Assembly: GCA_022340305.1 (NCBI GenBank)
Contig: JAJDOF010000082.1
Coordinates: 36,230-100,229 of the forward strand
Origin: Gammaproteobacteria bacterium
Lineage (GTDB): Bacteria > Pseudomonadota > Gammaproteobacteria > GCA-001735895
DNA length: 64,000 nucleotides
Direction: 5' to 3'
Below, piece after piece: positions 17,806 to 26,454 of this stretch; position 1 is the stretch's first letter; every line of letters begins with the position of its first letter. The notes beneath the pieces were generated by a model. It was not told the origin of the DNA. It did no database searches and was given only the letters and a program-made list of their open reading frames with translations. Made by a program: the position numbers and the translations under genes.

Positions 17806-19230
17806 ATGAGTAGCCAGTATTATGAAAACTTTGCGGACGCCCTGCCCGATCCGGCGCGGCTCGAAGTCGAAAAGCAGAAACTCGAGGACGCGGGCGTCAA
17901 GTACATCTTGTCCTGCTGGATCGACATGTTCGGCCAACCCAAGACCAAGCCGGTGCCGATCAGCGATTTCGTACCGTTGTGCATGGGTAAGGGTCCACAA
18001 TTCGCCGTGCATTCGATTTCCTTCGTGCCCGAACTCGGCCCTGCCGACGCCGACCAGGTGCCGCTACCTGACATCGATACCATCCAGATCTGCCCCTGGG
18101 ATTCGAAGATCGCCTGGGTATTCGCCGACCTGTGGTGGGAAGACAAGCCCTACAATTTGTGCCCACGCCAGGCATTGAAACGCGTCATGCATGAATCGGC
18201 CGAGCAGGGTTACATGATGATGGCCGGAATCGAGCCCGAGTTCATCGCCATGCAGTGGGACGATGCCGGCAAGCCGGTCAAGGCTTTCGATGACGACCCG
18301 ATGCCCGGTGAGGGTATCCGTCCCCGCCGCCAGGCTTTCGGTTACGACGTCGAGTACTCGCTCGACTCGATGGGCTTTCTCGGCGAGATGATCGACATAC
18401 TCGAGGACATCGGCTGGAACCTGCATGACGTGGTCGCCGAGGGCGCCTACTCGCAGTTCGAACTCGACTTTCATTACACCAACGTGCTCGAGATGGCCGA
18501 TCGCCTGGTATTTCTGCGCATCCTGCTCAAGGAAATCGCCAAGAAGCACGGCATGTTCATCACCTTCATGCCCAAACCGACCACCGGTGACTGGCGTTCC
18601 GGCGCTCACATGAATGTATCGATGCAGAAAGTCGATAACCCGGGCGTCAACATCTACGAGGGCGAGGACGGCAAGTGGAGCGAGCAGGTCAAGCACGCGC
18701 TCGGCGGTATCCTGAAACATGGCTCGGCGATTACCGCCGTCGCCTGCTGCACGGTGAATTCCTACAACGGCCTGGTGCCGAAGGTGGGTGGCTTCGAAGG
18801 CGGTACCTATACCTGGGCGCCGACCCACATGGCCTACGGCTCCAACAACCGCTCGGCGATGCTGCGCCTGCCACAAAGTCGCTTCGCCATCGAGAACCGC
18901 GCCGCCGACATGTGCATGAATCCGTACCTGTCTCTGGGAATGATGCTCGCCGCCCAGGTGGAAGGCCTGAACAACCAGCTCGACCCCGGCCCGTCGCTGG
19001 ACGAGGACCTCTACACCATGGAGGAGTCGGAAAAGCGGAAACGCAACCTGACACCGCTACCGCGCAACCTGATGGAGGCGAACGAGCACCTGAGTAAAAG
19101 TGAACTCGCGACAGCGGTCATGGGTGAAGCCATGTTGCGCTCATTCCTCGCCTACAAAATCGACGAATGGGAACGCTACCACCAGGAAACCACCGACTGG
19201 GAAGTACGCGAGTATCTACGCCTCTACTGA
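17806..19230 (+). CDS. Glutamine synthetase-like gamma-glutamyl amine ligase (GlnT/PuuA/GmaS type)
   Basis: A 474-residue member of the glutamine synthetase family. Family motifs are present: GIEPEFIAM for the metal-binding Glu region, EGAYSQFELDFHYTNVL, the MPKPTTGDWRSGAHMNVSM ATP/metal region and NRSAMLRLPQSRFAIENRAAD. The N-terminal half differs from GlnA (CWIDMFGQPKTKPVP), as in gamma-glutamylation enzymes that join glutamate to methylamine, ethanolamine, putrescine or isopropylamine. It follows the Lrp-type regulator and precedes a MetX-like hydrolase and EutQ-like cupin, fitting a gamma-glutamyl amine catabolic route. The amine is unknown; a nitrogen-assimilation GS is less likely in this context. 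Confidence 0.82.
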   Translation: MSSQYYENFADALPDPARLEVEKQKLEDAGVKYILSCWIDMFGQPKTKPVPISDFVPLCMGKGPQFAVHSISFVPELGPADADQVPLPDIDTIQICPWDSKIAWVFADLWWEDKPYNLCPRQALKRVMHESAEQGYMMMAGIEPEFIAMQWDDAGKPVKAFDDDPMPGEGIRPRRQAFGYDVEYSLDSMGFLGEMIDILEDIGWNLHDVVAEGAYSQFELDFHYTNVLEMADRLVFLRILLKEIAKKHGMFITFMPKPTTGDWRSGAHMNVSMQKVDNPGVNIYEGEDGKWSEQVKHALGGILKHGSAITAVACCTVNSYNGLVPKVGGFEGGTYTWAPTHMAYGSNNRSAMLRLPQSRFAIENRAADMCMNPYLSLGMMLAAQVEGLNNQLDPGPSLDEDLYTMEESEKRKRNLTPLPRNLMEANEHLSKSELATAVMGEAMLRSFLAYKIDEWERYHQETTDWEVREYLRLY

Positions 19231-19246
19231 TCGCCGATACTGATCG

Positions 19247-20257
19247 ATGTCCATGGATCATTCAGTCTTTGAACTCGGTAATTTCGAGTTACAGTCGGGA
19301 ACTGTCTTTCCCGGCGCGCAACTCGCCTACCGGACTTACGGTAAGTTAAACGCCGGCGGCGACAATGTCGTTGTATTGCCAACCTTTTACACCGGCAGCC
19401 ACATGCGCAACGAGGGTTATTTCGGTAGCGGGCGGGCCATTGATCCGGCACGCCACTTCGTGGTCTCGGTGAATATGTTCGGCAACGGCATCTCGTCATC
19501 GCCGAGTAATACAGCCGCGCCGTTTAACGGCGCCAACTTTCCCGATGTAACGCTTTACGACAACATCCATGCGCAGTACCGACTGCTGACCGAAGTGCTG
19601 CAGGTGAACCGTATCGCGCTGGTCAGCGGCTGGTCGATGGCCGGATGCCAGTCGTTTCACTGGGCGACGCAATACCCTGATTTCGTCGATGCGATACTGC
19701 CGTTTTGCGCCTCGGCCAGAACGTCCGAACACAACGTTGTTTTTCTCGAAGGGGTAAAAGCGGCGCTGCAGGCGGATTGCGTCTACGCCGACGGCCAATA
19801 CAGCAGTCCGCCAATCAAGGGACTCAAGGCTTTCGGTCGCGTCTATGCCGGCTGGGCGTTTTCGCAAACCTTTTTTCGCGAGCAGATGTATCGACTCAAG
19901 GGTTTCGAAGCCGCCGAGGCCTTGCTGCAGGACTGGGAACAGGATCACCTGGACTGGGATGCCAACGACTTGCTGTGCAAACTAAAAACCTGGCAAGGTG
20001 CCGACATCAGCGCCAATGAGCGCTACCGGCACGACTTCAGGGCGGCACTCAACGCGATCAAGGCAAAAACCATCGTCATCGCCTGTGACAACGATCTGTA
20101 CTTTCGCCCCGAGGACAACCAGCTCGAAATCGAGCACATTCACGGCGGTGAATTGCGCGTCTTCGAATCCGCCTGGGGTCATTGCGTCGCCTCGCCCGGT
20201 AACAGCCCCGAGTTCCAGAACTATCTCGACCGGGCTATTTCAGAATTATTAAATTAA
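19247..20257 (+). CDS. Alpha/beta hydrolase, MetX-like
   Basis: A 336-residue alpha/beta hydrolase resembling homoserine O-acyltransferases. The nucleophile elbow is GWSMAGCQ with Ser130, where MetX has GxSxGG. The acid is probably Asp in CDNDLYF and the base His in WGHCVASPGN. MetX sequences normally run 360-380 residues and carry a lid domain; this one is shorter, with a changed elbow, so an acylesterase or amidase acting on a pathway intermediate is more likely than methionine synthesis. It starts 16 bases after the ligase gene, in one operon. Confidence 0.75.
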   Translation: MSMDHSVFELGNFELQSGTVFPGAQLAYRTYGKLNAGGDNVVVLPTFYTGSHMRNEGYFGSGRAIDPARHFVVSVNMFGNGISSSPSNTAAPFNGANFPDVTLYDNIHAQYRLLTEVLQVNRIALVSGWSMAGCQSFHWATQYPDFVDAILPFCASARTSEHNVVFLEGVKAALQADCVYADGQYSSPPIKGLKAFGRVYAGWAFSQTFFREQMYRLKGFEAAEALLQDWEQDHLDWDANDLLCKLKTWQGADISANERYRHDFRAALNAIKAKTIVIACDNDLYFRPEDNQLEIEHIHGGELRVFESAWGHCVASPGNSPEFQNYLDRAISELLN

Positions 20258-20288
20258 ACCAGTTCAGCTAACTTTAACGGAGAACAGC

Positions 20289-20687
20289 ATGACAGCACCC
20301 AGCGTATTCAGAATAGCCGATATCCAGGACCGTATCGACAACCTGCCCGAAAATGGCACCTACATCAAACCCTTCGTCACCACCGCGATCAGCGAGTCGA
20401 TGGCCGGCGGCATCAACTGCCTGAACAAGATTTCAGTTCCCTGGGATTTAACCTGCGACGAAATGATCTACTGTCTGCAGGGTACCTTCCGTCTGGTCGT
20501 CGACGAGATCGCTTACGAACTCAACCCGGGCGACCTGATGTTCGTACCCAAGGACAATCACGTCAAATACGAATGCGACGACAAATGTGTCATTTTCTAC
20601 ACCGCCTACCCGGTCGACTGGAAACAACGCGCCGGCATCACCCACGTGCCCGGTATCGATGCGGACGAGATGCCGGCGCCTTACTAG
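20289..20687 (+). CDS. EutQ-like cupin protein
   Basis: A 132-residue single-domain cupin resembling the C-terminal part of EutQ. The barrel motifs are DEMIYCLQGTFRLVVD (GX5HX-type region with Glu) and NPGDLMFVPKDNHVKYEC. EutQ is linked to acetate kinase-like activity and ethanolamine microcompartments in enterics; no other eut gene is here, so it is probably a stand-alone sugar or amine-type cupin. It lies 31 bases after the hydrolase, with ACGGAGAA as ribosome binding site, and is followed after six bases by a broken NTF2-like gene. Confidence 0.75.
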   Translation: MTAPSVFRIADIQDRIDNLPENGTYIKPFVTTAISESMAGGINCLNKISVPWDLTCDEMIYCLQGTFRLVVDEIAYELNPGDLMFVPKDNHVKYECDDKCVIFYTAYPVDWKQRAGITHVPGIDADEMPAPY

Positions 20688-20693
20688 TGCCCG

Positions 20694-21062
20694 GTGAGCA
20701 TCAGGCAACACATTGACACTTACCTGAAAGGCTGAGAGCGTGGTGACGGCGCTCTTGGCCTCAGCGTATCCGCGCGCAGTTTCTGTTACGACGACCCGAA
20801 CACCGGGCGCATTCAACGCCATGAATTTGTTGAATTTGTCGAAGACTTCAAGCGCGCCGCGGTAGAGCCGGGGGCCAGCAAAGATGCCACCCCCTTCCTG
20901 CAATACAGCGACGTTGTGATCAAGGACGAGGTGATACCGGCCACCGCGTGGTGCTGGTGGCAGGCGGTGGGCACCGAGCTGCTGGGGGGTGCGCTGGTCA
21001 AGGTTGGCGCCGAAGGCGTACTGCACGAGAAAATCGCCTACTTTTCGCGCCTGCCTGAATAA
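20694..21062 (+). pseudogene. NTF2/SnoaL-like gene interrupted by one in-frame TGA
   Basis: From a GTG at 20694 the frame reads MSIRQHIDTYLKG, then TGA at 20733-20735, then continues without interruption to TAA at 21060-21062 (ERGDGALGLSV, FCYDDPNTGRI, VWCWWQ-type AWCWWQAVGTE, KIAYFSRLPE). The whole looks like a ~122-residue NTF2/SnoaL-like protein of the polyketide-cyclase/isomerase fold, with a tryptophan codon (TGG) changed to TGA at codon 14. Only six bases separate it from the cupin stop, so it was the last gene of the ligase operon. Everything after the stop is intact, so inactivation is recent, or the base is an error. Confidence 0.7.
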
Positions 21063-21200
21063 GCGCAGAAGATCCGCAATCGAGTTGATTAATATATCAA
21101 GTTGAAGATTCGTATATCCCCAACTTCAGTAACCTGTGGCGGTTCTATTGTCTGCAAAGAAAACGCCCATCCTCGGAAATACGGGCTACTCCGGCTATCA

Positions 21201-21240
21201 CGTCATTCTGCTCAAGGTCCCCGCTTCCGCGGGGATGACG
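21201..21240. repeat. REP-like hairpin
   Basis: CCCCGC-TTCC-GCGGGG (21219-21234) flanked by CGTCAT at 21201 and ATGACG at 21235, giving an extended stem-loop. This is the form of the dispersed REP-type repeats seen between proteobacterial genes. It lies downstream of the NTF2-like remnant, next to the right end of repeat element D. Confidence 0.5.
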
Positions 21241-21317
21241 TTAAGATTGCGGACGGAGTTAGCGAGCGCAGGACAACGCAGCGATCCAGCGTCCCGGGCA
21301 GTTGCCGGGCATGAATT

Positions 21318-21337
21318 CGGTGAGATATACGGGCTAG
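21318..21337. repeat. Intergenic inverted-end repeat, copy D (right end only)
   Basis: The sequence CGGTGAGATATACGGGCTAG matches the right end of elements A-C, preceded by GGGCATGAATT where the others have GCAGCAGGAATT. No convincing left end is seen upstream; a fragment near 21104-21112 (CGTATATCC) could be its decayed remnant. The kinase gene's TAG stop (21334-21336) lies inside the end. Confidence 0.6.
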
Positions 21338-22731
21338 CCTTGCAGCCAGTAGTTTCTAAATTTTTCGCTGTCCCTGGCGTTCGGAATTTCGCGTGCCAGC
21401 AACTCGACAAGTTGCTCCAGGCTAGTGGTGGTGGCGGCATGGTGCTGCACCAGTCGCGCGGCCAGCGGACCGATATAACCCACATAGTTCTCGCCCATTT
21501 TTTTGAGCATGTCGTCGTCGAAAGAACGCACTTCGGCCGTGCCGGCGGTTGGCGCGGGATTGCCGATAGCGGTGGCGTCAATGCGGGTACCGCTAATCGC
21601 TTCCCAGCGTTTGAGGAACTCTTCACGTTCCCCGGGTTCAGGGATTTCCTTCGATATCGAGGAGACCAGTTTGTTCGCCGGTGTATTCGCGGAATCATAG
21701 GCAACCATGATATTCCGGGCGATGGGCCCCACGTAGTCGACCAGCAAGTTGGTCAACGAATCCAGTTCACCGGGATTGGTCGCGAGGGAACCGGATTCCC
21801 GGGGCGACTGCGCTAGCGGAGACGGCTGTCCTGCCCGGGTTGCGTTCCGCACCACTACGGTGGGATCGTCCGCGACTTTGGTGGTCGCGGCGGCCGCTTT
21901 CAGTTTTGGCAGCACCTCTTTTATACCCTGCACATACTCCCTGGCGCTTTGGTAACGATCCGCCTGGGTAACCGACAGCCCCTTAAGTAGAACGGGAATC
22001 AGGGCGGTTGGATAGAGGATGGCGTAGTTGATGCGGTTATTCGGCGGTAAATTGCCAATTTCAGGCAGACTGGAACGCGGTATGGCCGGGCTTTTCGGCA
22101 GTAAGGCGAGTAAGTCGAGAAACACCATCGCTACCGAGAACAGGTCCGCGCGGGCATCCACTTTCAATCCAAACATCTGTTCGGGCGCCATGTATTTTGG
22201 AGTGCCGACGACGGCGCCAGTCATCGTCAGATCCGGGCTTTCAGCAATCCGCGCGATCCCAAAATCCGCCAGTTTCACATTGCCACCTTCTTTCAGAATC
22301 ATCACGTTGGCAGTCTTGATATCACGGTGGACAATGTCCAGTTGATGCGCCGCATGCAGCGCCTTGAGCAATTGCGAAATGATGGACAGCGTCTTTTGCA
22401 GGCTAACGCCTCTGCCTGACTTGATAATATCCTGCAACGACGCCCCTTCGACAAACTCCATGACGATATAGGGCATGTCGCGGTCCTGTCCGTACTCCAG
22501 CACCGTGACGATATTCGGGTGGATGCAGCGCGCCGCAGATCTGGCCTCGCGCTTGAAGCGCTCCAGGAACTCGTCGCCATTTCGTTGCGTAACCAGGTGT
22601 GGGTGCAGGATTTTTATCGCGACCCGGCGCTCTATGTCGGGGTCGAAACCTTCATATACGACGCCCATCGCACCCTCACCCAGCGCTGCCTGGATTCGAT
22701 ACTTCCCGATATTTTGCGGCAGCTTGTTCAT
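21334..22731 (-). CDS. Serine/threonine protein kinase with duplicated C-terminal module
   Basis: A 465-residue Hanks-type kinase. The catalytic domain (about 1-275) has the glycine loop LGEGAMGVVYEG, Lys40 (VAIK), catalytic HRDIKTAN with Asp137, DFG at 156-158 and the GTPKYMAPEQ activation segment. There is no transmembrane segment. The C-terminal part holds two similar ~55-residue modules (about 322-376 and 408-462), each with YVG.IGP/YVGPIAR and a conserved (K/R)EIP followed by a (E/K)(E/K)F-x2-(R/Y)W end. Four bases separate it from the upstream haem-sensor gene, so sensor and kinase are co-expressed. The stop lies in repeat D. Confidence 0.9.
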   Translation of the reverse strand: MNKLPQNIGKYRIQAALGEGAMGVVYEGFDPDIERRVAIKILHPHLVTQRNGDEFLERFKREARSAARCIHPNIVTVLEYGQDRDMPYIVMEFVEGASLQDIIKSGRGVSLQKTLSIISQLLKALHAAHQLDIVHRDIKTANVMILKEGGNVKLADFGIARIAESPDLTMTGAVVGTPKYMAPEQMFGLKVDARADLFSVAMVFLDLLALLPKSPAIPRSSLPEIGNLPPNNRINYAILYPTALIPVLLKGLSVTQADRYQSAREYVQGIKEVLPKLKAAAATTKVADDPTVVVRNATRAGQPSPLAQSPRESGSLATNPGELDSLTNLLVDYVGPIARNIMVAYDSANTPANKLVSSISKEIPEPGEREEFLKRWEAISGTRIDATAIGNPAPTAGTAEVRSFDDDMLKKMGENYVGYIGPLAARLVQHHAATTTSLEQLVELLAREIPNARDSEKFRNYWLQG

Positions 22732-22735
22732 GGCG

Positions 22736-23617
22736 TCAGACCTGCGATCTATCCAGTAGCTTCACCGCGCTCGACAGGCTGCGGTACATCAGGTTAAACG
22801 AATGCCCGAGCGAAGAAAGTTCGTCTTTCCCCGACTGCTCAAACTCGGTAACACTCATGTCACCCTTGCTGATCTCCTCGGCCTTGGCGGCAATTTTATT
22901 CACCCGCTTGAGGATGATCAGGTGCAGAAATACGTTGAGCACCAGCCAGATCGCGGCAAATACGCCACCGAGAATGATCATGAATGCGACGAAGGTGGCA
23001 TTCGCACGCGCTATCGGAATCGCCATCGGCACATTGACGATCTGCGCGCCGATGATCTCGTTGTGTTGCCAGCCAAATCCGTTGTGCACACCGTATTTTT
23101 TTACCATCGCCGCCGGCGCGGCCTCCGGAGTGCTGTGGCAGATGAGACAGCCTTCATTGGTAATCTTAAACGGCGTACTTAAAAACAGGTATTGACCGGT
23201 CGGCGTCGAGCGCACTCCCGAGTACTCCTTTACATTCTCGTAGTTACGAAAATACTGAATAATGTCTTCTTCCCAGGAAGCCGCCTTATGTTCCGGGTTG
23301 GTCGGGTTCAGCGCCGCCTCCTTGTATGAATAATCGGGGTAGACCTTGCGCAGGCGTTTCATGTTTTCGGTTGCCGCGTAGGACGGCACGGTCTGCGACA
23401 AAAACTCGCTGGTTTTAACTCGTTGCAGCAGGGGTCGAATTTCATCTACCGTGTAAGAACGTACGCTTTTGGCGGCTTCCATCATGATTCTGGCCTTTAG
23501 CGCGACTTCATCCTTGGCATTTTCGAGCAGGATTCTCTCGATCAGGAAAGACGCCCCGGCAAAGCCGAGGGCAAACACCAGGAACATGGCCAGGTTGAAT
23601 TTAAGCCGTATACTCAC
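22736..23617 (-). CDS. Membrane sensor with periplasmic c-type haem (DUF3365/Tll0287-like) and HAMP
   Basis: A 293-residue membrane protein. TM1 is at about residues 7-30. A periplasmic domain carries the haem attachment motif Cys157-x2-Cys160-His161 within NEGCLICHSTPE, as in Tll0287-like/DUF3365 domains that bind c-type haem and may sense redox or gas. TM2 is at about 208-234 (FVAFMIILGGVFAAIWLVLNVF) and a HAMP linker at about 234-285 (KAEEISKGDMS, DELSSLGHSFN). The chain ends after HAMP with no output domain. The co-transcribed kinase four bases downstream is the likely partner (inference). Confidence 0.82.
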   Translation of the reverse strand: MSIRLKFNLAMFLVFALGFAGASFLIERILLENAKDEVALKARIMMEAAKSVRSYTVDEIRPLLQRVKTSEFLSQTVPSYAATENMKRLRKVYPDYSYKEAALNPTNPEHKAASWEEDIIQYFRNYENVKEYSGVRSTPTGQYLFLSTPFKITNEGCLICHSTPEAAPAAMVKKYGVHNGFGWQHNEIIGAQIVNVPMAIPIARANATFVAFMIILGGVFAAIWLVLNVFLHLIILKRVNKIAAKAEEISKGDMSVTEFEQSGKDELSSLGHSFNLMYRSLSSAVKLLDRSQV

Positions 23618-23745
23618 GCTACTACTCCCCCACGCTATTCAGGCGCTTAAGATTTATTGTTATTCCACGCTACGAATGCTCCGATGTTACCTTAAATCAA
23701 TAGACCTTTGTTATACTCGGGCCAAATTTTAGCTGGTAGCAAAAA
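23618..23745. promoter_or_regulatory. Divergent promoter region of the signalling cassette
   Basis: A 128-bp region between the haem-sensor/kinase operon and the cyclase-FHA gene, AT-rich in its right half (TTGTTATACTCGG near 23708-23720 could be part of a promoter for the cyclase). No operator identified. Confidence 0.4.
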
Positions 23746-24666
23746 GTGGCACCCACCGACAACGAAGTGACCATTATGTTTGCAGACATAGTTGGTAGCA
23801 CCCGGTTGTATGAAATCCTGGGTGACGAGGTTGCCGAGAAATTGGTCACAACGACTCTGAAACAGCTATCGGACATCGTCAACAAGAATCACGGCCTGGT
23901 CATAAAAACCAGCGGTGACGACGTCATGTGCAGTTTTTCGAATGTCGACCAGGCCATGGAGGCCGCCAGGGACATGCATAAGTTCGTCGCCGAGAAGACC
24001 GCCCCTTCACGGGATTACAGGATCGCGCTTCGCATTGGTGCACACAAGGGTCCGGTGATCGAGAGCGAAGGCGATATCTACGGAGACGCGGTGAACGTCG
24101 CCGCGCGCGTGGCGGCGCTGGCTCGCGGCGGCAAGACCCTGATTAGCGGATATACCTTCGAACAACTCTCCAGGGCTCCCCGTAAACGCTGCCGGCGTTT
24201 AACGACCACGATGGTAAAGGGCAAGGAACAGCCGATCGAGGTCTATGACGTGGTATGGGAGCAGACCGATGAACTGACGCGCATCGTCGGCAACGACGTC
24301 GCTAATGCCATACAGAGCATTCTGACCATTCGCTACGAAGATAATGTCATCAGAATGTCGGCCAACACCGTCACCCGCACAACGGTTGGGCGCGGCCAGG
24401 ATTGTGATTTAATCGTCCCGTCGCAACAGGCGTCGCGCGAGCATTGTAAAATCGAATGCAATCGCGGCAAGTTCATACTCGTCGATAACAGCGCCAACGG
24501 CAGTTACGTAAATCACGACGAGACTGAATTATTCTTTCACCAGGAGCGGGTACCCCTGCTCGGTGAAGGTTACATCAGCCTCGGCGAACCCTCGATCAAC
24601 AACGAGGAATTTCTGCTCCATTATTCGATTGAAATGATCGGTGCCAGCCAGGCAAAACCCGACTAA
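23746..24666 (+). CDS. Class III nucleotide cyclase fused to an FHA domain
   Basis: A 306-residue cytoplasmic protein starting at GTG. Residues ~5-175 form a class III cyclase domain: metal ligands Asp14 (FADIVGST) and Asp58 (TSGDDVMC), and transition-state residues Asn117 and Arg121 (GDAVNVAARV). All are present, so it should be active. Residues ~195-300 form an FHA domain with Arg216 (VGRGQDCD), Ser230 and His233 (ASREH) and Asn251 (NGSYVN), the phosphothreonine-reading residues. FHA partners of a Ser/Thr kinase are common, and one is encoded divergently next door, so kinase-controlled second messenger output is plausible. cAMP versus cGMP cannot be told by eye. Confidence 0.88.
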   Translation: MAPTDNEVTIMFADIVGSTRLYEILGDEVAEKLVTTTLKQLSDIVNKNHGLVIKTSGDDVMCSFSNVDQAMEAARDMHKFVAEKTAPSRDYRIALRIGAHKGPVIESEGDIYGDAVNVAARVAALARGGKTLISGYTFEQLSRAPRKRCRRLTTTMVKGKEQPIEVYDVVWEQTDELTRIVGNDVANAIQSILTIRYEDNVIRMSANTVTRTTVGRGQDCDLIVPSQQASREHCKIECNRGKFILVDNSANGSYVNHDETELFFHQERVPLLGEGYISLGEPSINNEEFLLHYSIEMIGASQAKPD

Positions 24667-24849
24667 CTTAGTCCCCGCGGCACCTTGCTTCAACGGTGAT
24701 ATCCCATGCCGGCCCTGACTAGAGCAAATGCGGTTGAACCCGGACTTCCCGCTTTCTAACCGCGATCACAGTCATTGACGCGCGTCAGTTACGCCAATAG
24801 CATCGTTAACTCGATAAAAGTCAAAAAACCCTGCACGGAAACCGGAACC

Positions 24850-26454
24850 ATGAGCAAATCCTGCGGCGAAGCACTGATGCAATTACTCGAATCCTACGGT
24901 GTGACCACGGTTTTCGGCATCCCCGGCGAACACACACTGGAACTGTATCGCGGCATCGAAAAAAGTAATCTGCGCGCGGTCACAGCGCGCAACGAACAGG
25001 GCGCCAGCTTCATGGCCGACGGCTTTGCGCGCGTCACCGGCGAGCCGGGCGTTTGCACCCTGATTACTGGTCCCGGCGTCACCAATGCCGCCACCGGTAT
25101 CGGCCAGGCCTACGCCGACTCGATCCCGATGCTGGTCATTTCGAGCGCCAATGACAGTCCGTCGCTCGGCAAGGGCTGGGGGCGCCTGCATGAAACCACC
25201 GATCTGTGTGCCATTACCCGACCGATTACCGCGTTCAGCGCAATGGTGCACGATCCGGCAGAAATCCCCGAACTGATTGCCCAGGCCTTTAGCGTGTTTC
25301 GCTCGCGGCGGCCGCGACCAGTGCACATCGCAATCCCGATCGATGTCATGGAAATGCGCGTCAGTGATGACTGGCATCCCTACCAGATTGCCGATCTGCC
25401 CATTCCGGCGCCCGCTGCAATCGCTAAAGCCGCACTGCTGCTGGCTCAGGCTGGCAGTTGCGTGATGATCGTCGGCGGCGGCGCGCAGTTGGCCAGCGCC
25501 GAAGTGACTGCGTTGGCCGAACGCCTGCAGGTGGCTGTCATCGCCTCGAACGCCGGCAAAGGCATTGTCAGCGACGATAACCCGCTCAGCCTCGGTGGCG
25601 CCATCATCAGCCCGGTGGTGCACGCTTACCTGTCGAAGGCCGAGGTCGTGCTCGCTATCGGCACCGAACTTGCCGAGGCCGACAGCTTCATTTATGACCT
25701 GCCGGTATACGGCAAGGTAATCCGCATCGATATCGACCCGGCGCGTTTCAGCGATGCCTTTCCGGCGCATATCGCAATCCAGGGCGATGCGCGCTCAGCC
25801 TGCTCACAACTGCTGAGCGCGCTCGAAGGGATGGATTGTGGCCGTGCGCCATCCACGGTAATCGCCGAACTCGATCAGCTTCGCGCCGAGCAGCGGTCAG
25901 CCTGTACCGATCTAGAACGCCAGCACATTCATCTCCTCGATATCCTGCGCGATGAGTTGCCCGATAATGCGGTGATCATGGGCGATATCGCCCAGCTGGT
26001 GTATACCGGCACCATGGCGATGAAAACCCTGCAGCCGCGCACCTGGTTTTACCCGGCCGGCTTCGGCACCCTGGGTTGCGCGTTACCCGATGCCATCGGC
26101 GCCAGGCTTGCGCTGCCCGACAGGACGGTGGTTGCGTTGGTCGGCGATGGCGGCTTCATGTTCACCATGAACGAGCTCGCGACAGCCATCGAAGAAGGCC
26201 TGTCGATCCCGATCATCCTCTGGCACAACCACAGCTACGCGATGATCCGCGATGGCATGCGCAAGCGCGGCATATCCGAAATCGGGGTCAATCCGCGTGC
26301 CCCCGATTTCATCAAGCTCGCCGAAGCCTTTGGTTGCCCGGGCATTGTGATCGACAGCGATGACAGCTTCGGACAAGCACTGGCGGATGCCCGCGAGTAC
26401 GCAGGACCCAGCCTGATCGTCGTGCTCGAGGACGATGCCTGGCTGACCGCCTGA
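24850..26454 (+). CDS. aruI: ThDP-dependent decarboxylase, 5-guanidino-2-oxopentanoate decarboxylase type
   Basis: A 534-residue thiamine diphosphate enzyme of the acetolactate synthase/benzoylformate decarboxylase family. The Pyr-domain Glu49 lies in ARNEQGASFMADGFAR, the middle domain follows, and the ThDP/Mg motif is GDGGFMFTMNEL with the Asn in LWHNHSYAMI. The overall pattern (CGEALMQLLESYGV, FGIPGEHTLELYRGI, PMLVISSANDS) resembles AruI of the arginine transaminase pathway, which turns 2-ketoarginine into 4-guanidinobutyraldehyde. That would lead through guanidinobutyrate to GABA and the gabDT genes at 8.4-11.2 kb. No aruH is adjacent, so the assignment is by resemblance. I use the ATG at 24850 rather than a TTG at 24775. 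Confidence 0.75.
   Translation: MSKSCGEALMQLLESYGVTTVFGIPGEHTLELYRGIEKSNLRAVTARNEQGASFMADGFARVTGEPGVCTLITGPGVTNAATGIGQAYADSIPMLVISSANDSPSLGKGWGRLHETTDLCAITRPITAFSAMVHDPAEIPELIAQAFSVFRSRRPRPVHIAIPIDVMEMRVSDDWHPYQIADLPIPAPAAIAKAALLLAQAGSCVMIVGGGAQLASAEVTALAERLQVAVIASNAGKGIVSDDNPLSLGGAIISPVVHAYLSKAEVVLAIGTELAEADSFIYDLPVYGKVIRIDIDPARFSDAFPAHIAIQGDARSACSQLLSALEGMDCGRAPSTVIAELDQLRAEQRSACTDLERQHIHLLDILRDELPDNAVIMGDIAQLVYTGTMAMKTLQPRTWFYPAGFGTLGCALPDAIGARLALPDRTVVALVGDGGFMFTMNELATAIEEGLSIPIILWHNHSYAMIRDGMRKRGISEIGVNPRAPDFIKLAEAFGCPGIVIDSDDSFGQALADAREYAGPSLIVVLEDDAWLTA

Noticed and set aside
21136..21816. A 226-codon plus-strand frame spanning the NTF2 remnant's downstream region and the kinase end
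   Set aside because: It is antisense to the kinase and runs through repeat D, which is not coding.
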